Assembly: GCA_946537305.1 (NCBI GenBank)
Contig: CAMNFR010000002.1
Coordinates: 1-48,563 of the forward strand
Length of the DNA: 48,563 nt
From: an uncultured Lachnospiraceae bacterium
GTDB lineage: Bacteria; Bacillota; Clostridia; Lachnospirales; Lachnospiraceae
Reading direction: 5' to 3'
Under the pieces are notes generated by a model that ran no database searches, was not told the DNA's origin, and saw only the letters and a program-made list of their open reading frames with translations. Positions 10,281-16,805 of the stretch are shown here, in pieces. Every line of letters begins with the position of its first letter. The stretch's first letter is position 1. Made by a program: the position numbers and the translations under genes.

Positions 10281-11453
10281 TTACCGGCACTCCGTAAAGA
10301 TCTGGTAGATCTCGTCTTGGTCGATGGTGCGGAAGGTGCCGCCGGCGGTATAGCAGGAATCGGCGATCTCCTTCAGATTCACGCTGTCATCGATCCCCAG
10401 CTCACTCAGGGTCTGCGGCAGTCCGAGCTCTTTTATAAAGGCTTCCAGCGCATCAATGCCGGCGGCAGCCAGCGCCATATCGTCCGGGTAGTCCTCCGCC
10501 TTCTGGCTCCACACATTCACGGCAAACTTTACAAATTTTCCAAGCCCATCCTTCATGATGTGCCGGTAATAGGTCGGATGCAGCACGGCCAGGCCTTCTC
10601 CGTGATTGCAGTTCGTAAAAGCGGAGAGCTGGTGCTCCATGTTGTGGCACTCAAAATCCTTGCTCTTTCCCATTTTGATAATACGGTTTTCCGCCATGGA
10701 GGCTTCCCACATAATGTTGCTGCGCGCCTGATAGTCCTGCGGGTCCTTCATGGCCGCCCGCAGATCGCGGATCACACCGCGCATCAGTGCCTCAGAGATA
10801 TCATCGGATACATTGTCCTCGATGGGGAAGCTGAAGTACGTCTCCATAATATGGGACAGAATATCAAAGGTGCCGGCACGAACCTGCCGCAGGGGCATGC
10901 TCAGGGTGTAGCAGGGGTCCATGAGCGCAAAATCCGGATTGGCGCGGGGATAGTCCCGGTCAGTCTTTATGTGGCGTTCCGTATTGGTAAGAACAGCGCC
11001 GCCGTTGACTTCGCTGCCGGTGGCGGGCATGGTCACGATCACGCCCAGCGGGACAGGCTCAAAATCCATGGTGCCGGCGTTCTCCCAGAAATCTGTCCAG
11101 ATATCGCCGTCGTAGCGAAGTGCCATGGAAATCGCTTTGGAGCAGTCCATCACACTGCCGCCGCCGACCGCCAGAATCAGATCCGGCGCCGCAGCTTTTG
11201 CGACAGCCAGCCCTTCCAGCATCTGTGCAAGGGTCGGGTTGGAGCGGATGCCCCCGAATTCCACAACGGTCTTACCGGCTGCCTTCAGCAGGGCGGTCAC
11301 TTCATCGTAAACGCCGTTCTTTTTCACCGAGCCGGTGCCGTAGGTCAGGAATACCGTGTTGCCGTAATGCTGCAGCAGCGCGGGGAGATGCTCCCCGACA
11401 CAGCCCTTTCCGAAATAGACCTTGGTGCGATTTTCAAAGATGAAATTGTTCAT
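10281..11453 (-). CDS. Iron-containing NAD(P)H-dependent alcohol dehydrogenase (YqhD/BdhA type)
   Basis: 390 residues, family III metal-dependent alcohol dehydrogenase, which reduces aldehydes to alcohols. The nucleotide site is GGGSVMD (97-103) with PATGSEVNGGAVLTN following. The metal ligands are Asp197, His201, His270 and His284, each three positions after E. coli YqhD Asp194, His198, His267 and His281. AAGGAGG precedes the ATG by 5 nt. A minus-strand promoter lies at 11553-11581 and a 7-bp hairpin in the leader. Likely role: disposal of reducing equivalents or detoxification of aldehydes in fermentation. Aldehyde substrate and metal (Fe or Zn) unknown. It stands alone between two gene-free regions. 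Confidence 0.92.
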   Translation of the reverse strand: MNNFIFENRTKVYFGKGCVGEHLPALLQHYGNTVFLTYGTGSVKKNGVYDEVTALLKAAGKTVVEFGGIRSNPTLAQMLEGLAVAKAAAPDLILAVGGGSVMDCSKAISMALRYDGDIWTDFWENAGTMDFEPVPLGVIVTMPATGSEVNGGAVLTNTERHIKTDRDYPRANPDFALMDPCYTLSMPLRQVRAGTFDILSHIMETYFSFPIEDNVSDDISEALMRGVIRDLRAAMKDPQDYQARSNIMWEASMAENRIIKMGKSKDFECHNMEHQLSAFTNCNHGEGLAVLHPTYYRHIMKDGLGKFVKFAVNVWSQKAEDYPDDMALAAAGIDALEAFIKELGLPQTLSELGIDDSVNLKEIADSCYTAGGTFRTIDQDEIYQIFTECR

Positions 11454-11499
11454 GGAGGCCTCCTTGCGTGGAATTCGAAAGTTTTGGCGGATCCGGATG

Positions 11500-11517
11500 C
11501 TGCATAAGAATATGCAG
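11500..11517 (-). repeat. Hairpin in the alcohol dehydrogenase leader
   Basis: CTGCATA (11500-11506) and TATGCAG (11511-11517) pair with loop AGAA, between the predicted transcription start and the ribosome binding site of the dehydrogenase gene. Candidate operator or leader structure. Confidence 0.4.
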
Positions 11518-11552
11518 GGATGTTCGTAGTAGCCTTTTGGCCTTGCACCATC

Positions 11553-11581
11553 ATAGTAACTAAAAATATAATGAAGCGCAA
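11553..11581 (-). promoter_or_regulatory. Promoter of the alcohol dehydrogenase gene
   Basis: On the minus strand TTGCGC (complement of 11576-11581), a 17-bp spacer and TACTAT (complement of 11553-11558). The leader is about 90 nt. Confidence 0.5.
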
Positions 11582-11608
11582 GTGAAAGATGGAGGCAGAG
11601 AAAATAGA

Positions 11609-11793
11609 GTTACCATTCACAGCCTTGTCGAAATGACAAGACACAGACCAGTCTGACTACGTCAGCCTGTCGCGCTTTCAGCGCTTATGTCTGTGCCTGT
11701 GTCATTGTCGCCAGATGAAAACCTGTTAACAGCCGGTTACAAGCAAGCTTGCACCGTCTGTTCTCAGGTTTTCGCCTGGCTGTGAATAGTAAC
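11609..11793. mobile_element. Probable MITE, 185 bp, with 8-bp target duplication
   Basis: The 16-bp ends GTTACCATTCACAGCC (11609-11624) and GGCTGTGAATAGTAAC (11778-11793) are inverted repeats with one mismatch. They are flanked exactly by direct repeats AAAATAGA at 11601-11608 and 11794-11801. No ORF lies inside. The interior folds strongly: CTTGTC/GACAAG (11624-11640), GCGCT/AGCGC (11672-11684), and a long stem with GAAAACCTG (11717-11725) against CAGGTTTTC (11765-11773), itself enclosed by GCCAG/CTGGC. Terminal repeats plus target duplication are the hallmarks of a non-autonomous transposon. An 8-bp duplication is used by several IS families, so the mobilising transposase is not assigned. 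It inserted just upstream of the 11811 promoter. Confidence 0.8.
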
Positions 11794-11810
11794 AAAATAG
11801 AGGATACTCG

Positions 11811-11839
11811 TTGACTTTCCTGACAGAAAAAGCTATAAT
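11811..11839 (+). promoter_or_regulatory. Promoter of the 11900 lipoprotein gene
   Basis: TTGACT (11811-11816), 17-bp spacer, TATAAT (11834-11839). It begins 9 bp after the right target duplication of the MITE. Confidence 0.75.
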
Positions 11840-11899
11840 ACGAGTTTGTGCGGCCGGGTTATTCAGACGGTCTGCCAGAGGATTTCGGAGGATATAAAA

Positions 11900-13126
11900 A
11901 TGAAGCTTTATAAAGGAATCGCGGTCCTTACCGCGGCTGTGCTGGCGGCCGGAACTGTCTGTGCCTGCGGCAGCAGCAGCACCATCGGAGATTATGCTAC
12001 AACAGAGGTGGCGAAGTACGGCAGTGAAAGCATCAAGCTGGAGGAGGCCAATTTCTGGCTGCGCTATCAGCAGATGATGAACGAGGCTTACTACGGCTAT
12101 ATGTATACCTATTTTGGGTATGATAACATGTGGACGGTAGATAGCGGAAATGGGCAGACCCTGGCGGATCAGACCCACACGTCCGTGATGCAGCAGCTGC
12201 AGCAGATGCGCATCCTGAATGATCATGCAGCGGACTACGGCATCGAGCTGACCGATGATCAGAAGGCGACTATCGCGGAGCATATCAACCTTTTCCTGGA
12301 AGATTATCCGAACTTTGGGGAGTACTGCGAGGCCAGCGAAGAGGCTATGTGCGGCTATATGGAGCTGAATGAGAAGGCTGTGCTGGTGGCTCAGGCTGTA
12401 AAGGATTCCGCGGATGTGGAGGTCACTTCCGAAGAGGTGGATGCCTATAAGGTGGAATACCTGACCTTCACCGAACCGGCGGAGGAGAGCGAAGCGGCTG
12501 AGGAAACAGCGGCTGAAGGCGAGACCGAAGCGGCGGAGACCGAGCCGGCGGATACCAGAAGCGCGCAGGAAAAGGCAGAGGATGCCCTGGAGCATGCACA
12601 GGCGGGCGAAGAACTCTCTGCTGTGGCGGAAGAGTTTGAGATGACCGTCAGCAATGCCTCTTATCTGGTGACCGGCGAAGAGTCTGAGGATATCAAATAT
12701 ACGACCTCCGCGGAGATGGCTGCCGGGGATGTTCAGCTAGTACAGGACGGCGAGAGCTGGGTACTGCTGAAGAAGGTCAACGATCTGGACGCCGATGCGA
12801 CAGAGCAGAACCGCAATACGGCCATCGAGCAGAAAAAGGCAGAGGCCTTTAATGAGCAGTATGCAGAGTGGGCCAAGAGTGCGGCTTCCTTCACCGTGAA
12901 TGAGAAGATCTGGGAACAGATCACCATTACGGATATGATCTACGAAGCTCCGACCATGGAAGAGACGACTGGTGCAGAGACTGAAGCGACCGCGGAAGAG
13001 GCGACCGTGCCGGCTCCCACCGGAGAAGAGACAGCGGCGGCAGAAGAGACGGCTGCTGAAGGAACGGCAGCCGCTGAAACGGCGGCCGCAGAGACTCCGG
13101 CGGAGGAGACTTCCGCAGCGGAGTAA
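11900..13126 (+). CDS. Lipoprotein, possible PrsA/SurA-like foldase
   Basis: 408 residues. CGGAGGA precedes the ATG by 8 nt. The signal peptide ends in TVCAC, with Cys23 (or Cys21) the probable lipidation site, placing the protein outside the membrane. A helical N-terminal region (about 40-175) resembles the SurA/PrsA chaperone N-domain, with conserved-looking EEANFWLRYQ. A central part (about 180-345) includes LTFTEP, then ALEHAQAGEELSAVAEEF and GESWVLLKKV, similar to the parvulin-like region of PrsA though I see no complete rotamase signature. An acidic Glu/Ala/Thr insertion (about 195-225) and a 50-residue tail of ETA-type low complexity are notable. Expected role: folding of secreted proteins near the wall. 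GtrA follows after 8 bp. Confidence 0.65.
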   Translation: MKLYKGIAVLTAAVLAAGTVCACGSSSTIGDYATTEVAKYGSESIKLEEANFWLRYQQMMNEAYYGYMYTYFGYDNMWTVDSGNGQTLADQTHTSVMQQLQQMRILNDHAADYGIELTDDQKATIAEHINLFLEDYPNFGEYCEASEEAMCGYMELNEKAVLVAQAVKDSADVEVTSEEVDAYKVEYLTFTEPAEESEAAEETAAEGETEAAETEPADTRSAQEKAEDALEHAQAGEELSAVAEEFEMTVSNASYLVTGEESEDIKYTTSAEMAAGDVQLVQDGESWVLLKKVNDLDADATEQNRNTAIEQKKAEAFNEQYAEWAKSAASFTVNEKIWEQITITDMIYEAPTMEETTGAETEATAEEATVPAPTGEETAAAEETAAEGTAAAETAAAETPAEETSAAE

Positions 13127-13134
13127 TAGCGGAA

Positions 13135-13587
13135 ATGAAAGAAAAACGGGATATTTTTGACCGTATCATGGGGCTTCCGGGGCTTCGGCTCCTGGAGCCC
13201 TTCTATCATAAATATAAAGAGGTCCTCCTGTATCTCTTTTTTGGGGGACTGACCACCATCGTGAGCATCGGCAGTTTTGCCGCCTTTTACCGGGCCGGTA
13301 TGAACGCGCTGATCGCCAATGTATTCTCCTGGATCCTGGCGGTGCTGTTTGCTTATATTACCAACAGCATCTGGGTATTCGACGCTCATCCGAAGGGTTT
13401 CCGGGAGCATCTTCGGCAGATCGTCACCTTTTTCGGCGGCCGTGTAGCTACGCTTGGCATGGAAGAGGCGGTCCTGGCGGTGGGCATCACCTGGCTGGGC
13501 GGCCCGGCCGTACCCGTGAAGGTATTGGCCCAGGTACTGGTGGTGATCGGAAATTACTTTATCAGCAAATGGATCGTATTCAAATAG
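13135..13587 (+). CDS. GtrA-family membrane protein
   Basis: 150 residues with four TM segments (about 28-50, 55-78, 95-115 and 122-145), the size and topology of GtrA-like proteins. The family includes proteins thought to flip lipid-linked sugars for cell-surface glycans. GGLTTIVSIGSFA, NVFSWILAVLFAYITNSIWVF and the end GNYFISKWIVFK are typical. It starts 8 bp after the foldase-like gene, with the GGAG of the upstream end as the only visible ribosome site, so translational coupling is likely. The stop codon lies in a hairpin shared with the convergent CsoR gene. The glycan is unknown. Confidence 0.85.
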   Translation: MKEKRDIFDRIMGLPGLRLLEPFYHKYKEVLLYLFFGGLTTIVSIGSFAAFYRAGMNALIANVFSWILAVLFAYITNSIWVFDAHPKGFREHLRQIVTFFGGRVATLGMEEAVLAVGITWLGGPAVPVKVLAQVLVVIGNYFISKWIVFK

Positions 13588-13610
13588 GCGTGACAAGGGG
13601 ACGCCTATTT
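13582..13610. terminator. Bidirectional terminator containing both stop codons
   Basis: AAATAGGCGT (13582-13591) pairs with ACGCCTATTT (13601-13610) over a 9-nt loop. The left arm holds the TAG stop of the GtrA gene; the right arm holds the TAG stop of the convergent CsoR gene. T/A tracts flank both sides, as required for termination in both directions. Confidence 0.75.
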
Positions 13611-14072
13611 TATAAATTGATCGATGGCTTTGTTCAGGCTCTCCAGTGCTTCTTCGTCGTGTTCCTCCACGGCATCCACAATGCAGTGTGACATGTGTTC
13701 CTTCAGAAGTGCCTTTCCGGCACCGTTGATCTCGGACCGGACCGCCGCGATCTGCACCAGTACCTCTGCACAATCCCGGCCGTTTTCCAGCATCCGCTTG
13801 ATGGATTCCAGGTGGCCGATACTGCGGGAGAGACGGTTGATGATCCTTCGAATATGTTCCGGGTCATGGGTGTGGCCATGGTTATGGGTGTGATCATGGT
13901 TATGGGTGTGATCATGGTTATGGGTGTGATCATGGTCATGGGTGTGATCATGGTCATGGATGTGATCATGGTCATGTGTGTGATCATGGTCGTGTGTGTG
14001 TTCGTGCTCGTGCGTATGACCATGCTCGTGATCCTGCTCATGCAGGGGCGAATTGTTCTCGTGATTTTCCAT
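13605..14072 (-). CDS. CsoR/RcnR-family metal-sensing repressor with His-rich N-terminal domain
   Basis: 155 residues, start at MENHENN behind GGAGGG. Residues 71-155 are a DUF156 all-helical repressor domain (RRIINRLSRSIGHLESIKRM...). Cys101, His126 and Cys130 have the spacing of the Cu(I) ligands Cys36, His61 and Cys65 of CsoR. The first 73 residues contain 31 histidines; His occupies every second position from 15 to 69, alternating with Asp, Thr, Asn or Glu. Usual family members are 85-100 residues without this tail. The DNA here is an 18-bp-unit repeat. The tail should bind several Ni, Zn, Co or Cu ions, so it may act as a metal store or buffer on the sensor. No metal transporter adjoins it. 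The divergent membrane-protein gene at 14273 is the nearest possible target. Confidence 0.88.
   Translation of the reverse strand: MENHENNSPLHEQDHEHGHTHEHEHTHDHDHTHDHDHIHDHDHTHDHDHTHNHDHTHNHDHTHNHGHTHDPEHIRRIINRLSRSIGHLESIKRMLENGRDCAEVLVQIAAVRSEINGAGKALLKEHMSHCIVDAVEEHDEEALESLNKAIDQFIK
13870..14020 (-). repeat. 18-bp tandem repeat coding the His-rich tail
   Basis: About seven imperfect copies of an 18-bp unit (of the type GTGATCATGGTYATGGGT on the plus strand) code for the hexapeptide HTHDHD or HTHNHD. Repeat-number change by slippage would lengthen or shorten the metal-binding tail in steps of six residues without shifting frame. Confidence 0.75.
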
Positions 14073-14201
14073 GGCATACCCTCCATCGTAGTTATTTTCC
14101 GCGGCAGAATCCCTCTGCGTACGCCTGACATCGTAACACAAACCGGGCCGGGAATCAAGAAAGAACTCTTTCGCGACCCCTTCGCGGAAGAGCTCCGCCC
14201 G

Positions 14202-14230
14202 TTGACTTTCCGGGGAGAAAGGGCTATAAT
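14202..14230 (+). promoter_or_regulatory. Promoter of the 14273 gene
   Basis: TTGACT (14202-14207), 17-bp spacer, TATAAT (14225-14230), 43 bp before the ATG. It faces away from the CsoR gene start at 14072. Confidence 0.75.
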
Positions 14231-14272
14231 GCAAAGCGTTGCGGCGTATGAGCGGCAGGGGAGGGATAAGCT

Positions 14273-14761
14273 ATGAATATGAACTATCATCTGACAGAGG
14301 CAGAAGCGAAGGATGGCCTGAACGGGCTGCTGCCGAAAAAGAATAAAAGCGCCATGCAGATTGCCGGGCTCTTCGCCGGTATTACCGGAGGCCTGGTCCT
14401 GTATAATCTGGTGGTGGGGCTTTCCTGGCGCCATATCTTCTTTGCCATTGCCTGCGCTATCCTGGCCGGGTGGTTTTTTATGAACCGCAGCATCAGTGTG
14501 AGTGCGATCGGCCGGCGTGCCGGAGGAAAAGAATATATGATCACGGTCAGCCCGGACGGCTGGGTGCGCACGGGAAAAGAAGGGGAGAAGATCAGCTTCT
14601 CGAAAGATGCTTTCGCGGTGGAGACGCCGCTGACGGTATCCTTCCGGCCGGATGACAAGCATATGTATGTAGTGCCAAAGAGCAGCATGAGCGATTCCAG
14701 GTCCGCAGAGCTGATGGATCTGCTGGATCAGGTGCATTGCCCAGTGCAGCGGCAACAGTAA
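14273..14761 (+). CDS. Membrane protein with YcxB-like C-terminal domain
   Basis: 162 residues. Two TM helices (about 28-48 and 53-71) are followed by a cytoplasmic beta-rich domain. The order TM hairpin then VSPDGWVRTGKEGEKISFSKDAF and MYVVPKSSM resembles YcxB-like proteins, a widespread Firmicute family of unknown function. GGAGGG precedes the ATG by 8 nt. It has its own promoter and a strong terminator and is divergent from the CsoR-type sensor, whose control it might share. The last residues are Gln-rich. Family assignment is tentative. Confidence 0.65.
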   Translation: MNMNYHLTEAEAKDGLNGLLPKKNKSAMQIAGLFAGITGGLVLYNLVVGLSWRHIFFAIACAILAGWFFMNRSISVSAIGRRAGGKEYMITVSPDGWVRTGKEGEKISFSKDAFAVETPLTVSFRPDDKHMYVVPKSSMSDSRSAELMDLLDQVHCPVQRQQ

Positions 14762-14769
14762 AAACAGAA

Positions 14770-14811
14770 AAATGAAAGATGCCGGCAGAGATGCCGGCAT
14801 CTTTCATTTTT
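14770..14811 (+). terminator. Rho-independent terminator of the 14273 gene
   Basis: AATGAAAGATGCCGGC (14771-14786) pairs with GCCGGCATCTTTCATT (14793-14808) over a 6-nt loop, followed by T residues. It begins about 10 bp after the stop codon. Confidence 0.85.
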
Positions 14812-14877
14812 GGAATAATATGAAAAACATATGCACTACAAACTTTCTGCAAATATAAAAATATTACGAGAAGGATC

Positions 14878-14901
14878 GAAACTAGAACGAATTCTAGGAA
14901 A
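14878..14901. promoter_or_regulatory. Operator palindrome CTAGAA-CGAA-TTCTAG upstream of the AGCS symporter
   Basis: CTAGAA (14882-14887) and TTCTAG (14892-14897) flank CGAA, preceded by AAA. The same site in more symmetrical form (CTAGAACGCGTTCTAG) lies at 19566-19581 before the glycyl-radical activase gene. It is 88 bp upstream of the predicted -35 of the symporter. The interval 14762-15112 holds only the preceding terminator, this site and the promoter. Confidence 0.65.
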
Positions 14902-14984
14902 TACAAGGAAATCGACAAAACGGTGACAGAAAAGATAACATAAGTCAAATATTTATAAAGTCTTTATAGTTTCTTTATAAATGC

Positions 14985-15013
14985 TTGACAGGAATATGAA
15001 AATCGGTTAAAAT
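14985..15013 (+). promoter_or_regulatory. Promoter of the AGCS symporter gene
   Basis: TTGACA (14985-14990), 17-bp spacer, TAAAAT (15008-15013), giving a leader of about 90 nt. An A/T-rich tract with repeated TTTATA precedes it and may act as an UP-like element. Confidence 0.7.
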
Positions 15014-15112
15014 AAATGACAAATTGATGCACGGAAATTTCTGCCTGTGCAGCAGAAGACCGCGATCGGCTGCTGCATAGACGGAGCAAAATCAAAGAAA
15101 AGGAGAAACAAT

Positions 15113-16621
15113 ATGGACGCTATTATGGGTTTAGTTGGCGTTGCCAACGGCTGGCTGTGGGGCCTGCCAATGCTGTTTGTAATCGGTCTCGGCGGTATCT
15201 TCCTGACCATCTATCTGGGTGGATTCCAGTTCATCCATCAGAAAGACATGTGGGGCCGTATCTTCGACAAAAGTGATTCCTCGGCCGGTATCTCTACCTG
15301 GCAGTCCTTCTGTACAACGATGGCTATGCGTGTTGGTACCGGTAACGTGGCCGGCGTGGCCGTAGCTCTGTTCATGGGCGGCCCTGGCGCGATCTTCTGG
15401 ATGATCGTCATCGGTATCACCAACTCTGCAGTGTGCTTCACTGAGTGTACGTTGGGCGTGCTGTACAAGACCAAGATCGACGGTCAGTACCGCGGCGGCG
15501 GCGGCTACTTCGCAGAGAGAGGCCTTGGCTGGGGCGTGTACGGTGCGGTTTATTCCTTCATTTTTGCGGTTGGCGCTGCCTGCTTCATGCCCGCTGCTGC
15601 CACCAACACCATCTGCGATGGTTTCCGCAACGCTCTGGGTATCCCGATGTGGGTTTCCGCTCTGGTAATCGCCGGCATCATGGCCGTTGTTGTTATCGGC
15701 GGCGTTAAGAGAATCGGTACGGTTGCTTCCTACGTCGTGCCTCCGATGGTTATCGTATATCTGATCGCTACCGTGATCATCATCGTTTTCAACATCACCA
15801 AGCTTCCCGCAGTTGTTGTTCTGGTCGTGAAGAACGCTTTCGCTCCCGAGGCTGTTATGGCCGGCGGATTCGGCGTTGCGCTCCGCCAGGGCGTGAAGAG
15901 AGGTACCTTCTCCTCCGCTTCCGGTATGGGTGAGTCCTCCCCGACGGCTGCCGCTGCTGAGACCAGCCACCCCGTAAAACAGGGTATGGCAAACGCTGCC
16001 GGCGTATGGCTGGATACCGTTATTGTTTGTACTGCATCCGCTCTGATGATGCTGTTCACCGACTGCTACAACACTCAGGCTGGTTATGTGGGTACTGCCT
16101 ATGGCAGAGCTGCTCAGGCGGCTGAGATGGCCGGTTATGCGGAAGCAGGCTACAGCGGCGTAAACTTTGTGCAGACGGCCTGCTCCACCGTTATGGGCGG
16201 CATTGCTCCTCTGTTCATCGCTATCATGCTGGCGCTGTTCTCCTTCACCTGCCTGATCTCTTACTACTACGAGGCAGAATCCTCTGCTATGTACCTGTTC
16301 GAGAGATCCTCTGAAGGAACTCGTAAGACTGTTATCTGGATCCTGAGAATCGGTATGCCGATCCTGATCTTCATCTGGGGTAATGTGGCTGCTTCCTTCG
16401 CATGGGATCTGTCTGACTTCGCCCTTGGTTCCTGCACATTCATCAACATGATTCCTGTGCTGCTGCTGGCTCCGAAGGCCCGTCTGATGTATCTGGATTA
16501 TGAAGAGCAGATGAAGGCCGGCAAGGATCCTTGGTTCGATCCTCGGAAATATGACATCAGCGGCGTTGACAAAGAAATGTGGCTGGATATCAACAAGGAT
16601 TATATCGACGGCAAGAAATAA
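15113..16621 (+). CDS. Alanine/glycine:cation symporter family (AGCS) transporter
   Basis: 502 residues with about 10-11 TM helices. AGCS carriers import small amino acids with Na+. Family sequences visible include GIFLTIYLGGFQ, MRVGTGNVAGVAVALFMGGP, AERGLGWG and the Ser/Gly-rich FSSASGMGESSPTAAAAE. The ATG at 15113 lies 7 nt after AAAGGAGAAA; the longer frame from 15047 has no site. Codon use is skewed towards T-ending codons relative to neighbours, as in highly expressed clostridial genes. The operator shared with the glycyl-radical locus suggests a substrate linked to that enzyme, possibly hydroxyproline, which is inference. Alanine or glycine remains the default. Confidence 0.92.
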   Translation: MDAIMGLVGVANGWLWGLPMLFVIGLGGIFLTIYLGGFQFIHQKDMWGRIFDKSDSSAGISTWQSFCTTMAMRVGTGNVAGVAVALFMGGPGAIFWMIVIGITNSAVCFTECTLGVLYKTKIDGQYRGGGGYFAERGLGWGVYGAVYSFIFAVGAACFMPAAATNTICDGFRNALGIPMWVSALVIAGIMAVVVIGGVKRIGTVASYVVPPMVIVYLIATVIIIVFNITKLPAVVVLVVKNAFAPEAVMAGGFGVALRQGVKRGTFSSASGMGESSPTAAAAETSHPVKQGMANAAGVWLDTVIVCTASALMMLFTDCYNTQAGYVGTAYGRAAQAAEMAGYAEAGYSGVNFVQTACSTVMGGIAPLFIAIMLALFSFTCLISYYYEAESSAMYLFERSSEGTRKTVIWILRIGMPILIFIWGNVAASFAWDLSDFALGSCTFINMIPVLLLAPKARLMYLDYEEQMKAGKDPWFDPRKYDISGVDKEMWLDINKDYIDGKK

Positions 16622-16660
16622 TACAGACGAACCAATTATATCGCCTGAATGAATCAGTGA

Positions 16661-16693
16661 AAGCCTCCGGCCTGCGGGCCGGAGGCTTGTTTT
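16661..16693 (+). terminator. Rho-independent terminator of the AGCS gene
   Basis: AAGCCTCCGGCC (16661-16672) and GGCCGGAGGCTT (16677-16688) form a 12-bp stem with loop TGCG, followed by GTTTTTG. Confidence 0.9.
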
Positions 16694-16719
16694 TGTTTGC
16701 GGGACGAGATGATTCGTGC

Positions 16720-16780
16720 TATACTCAAAAGGTAATGGCCCATTCCTTTATAGGTGGGGAACAGAAACTTTCTCGGAATG
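16720..16780 (+). promoter_or_regulatory. TATACT element and leader motif of the c-di-GMP gene
   Basis: TGCTATACT (extended -10 type, 16717-16725) is followed by ATTCCT (16742-16747), TATAGGTGGGG (ending 16759), ACAGAAAC and TTTCTCGG (ending 16776). ATTCC (16742-16746) can pair with GGAAT (16775-16779). The string parallels 4432-4496. The sequence does not match the c-di-GMP-I or -II riboswitch patterns I know. Confidence 0.5.
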
Positions 16781-16805
16781 ATGTGAATAAGGAGAAAATG
16801 GACAC

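Noticed and set aside
11609-11793. Structured RNA gene or tRNA-like element
   Set aside because: Terminal inverted repeats with exact flanking duplication are better explained by a MITE; no promoter reads into it.
16681-16805. c-di-GMP riboswitch upstream of the GGDEF/EAL gene
   Set aside because: The conserved elements of class I and class II aptamers are absent; the motif present is shared instead with the 4507 lipoprotein leader.
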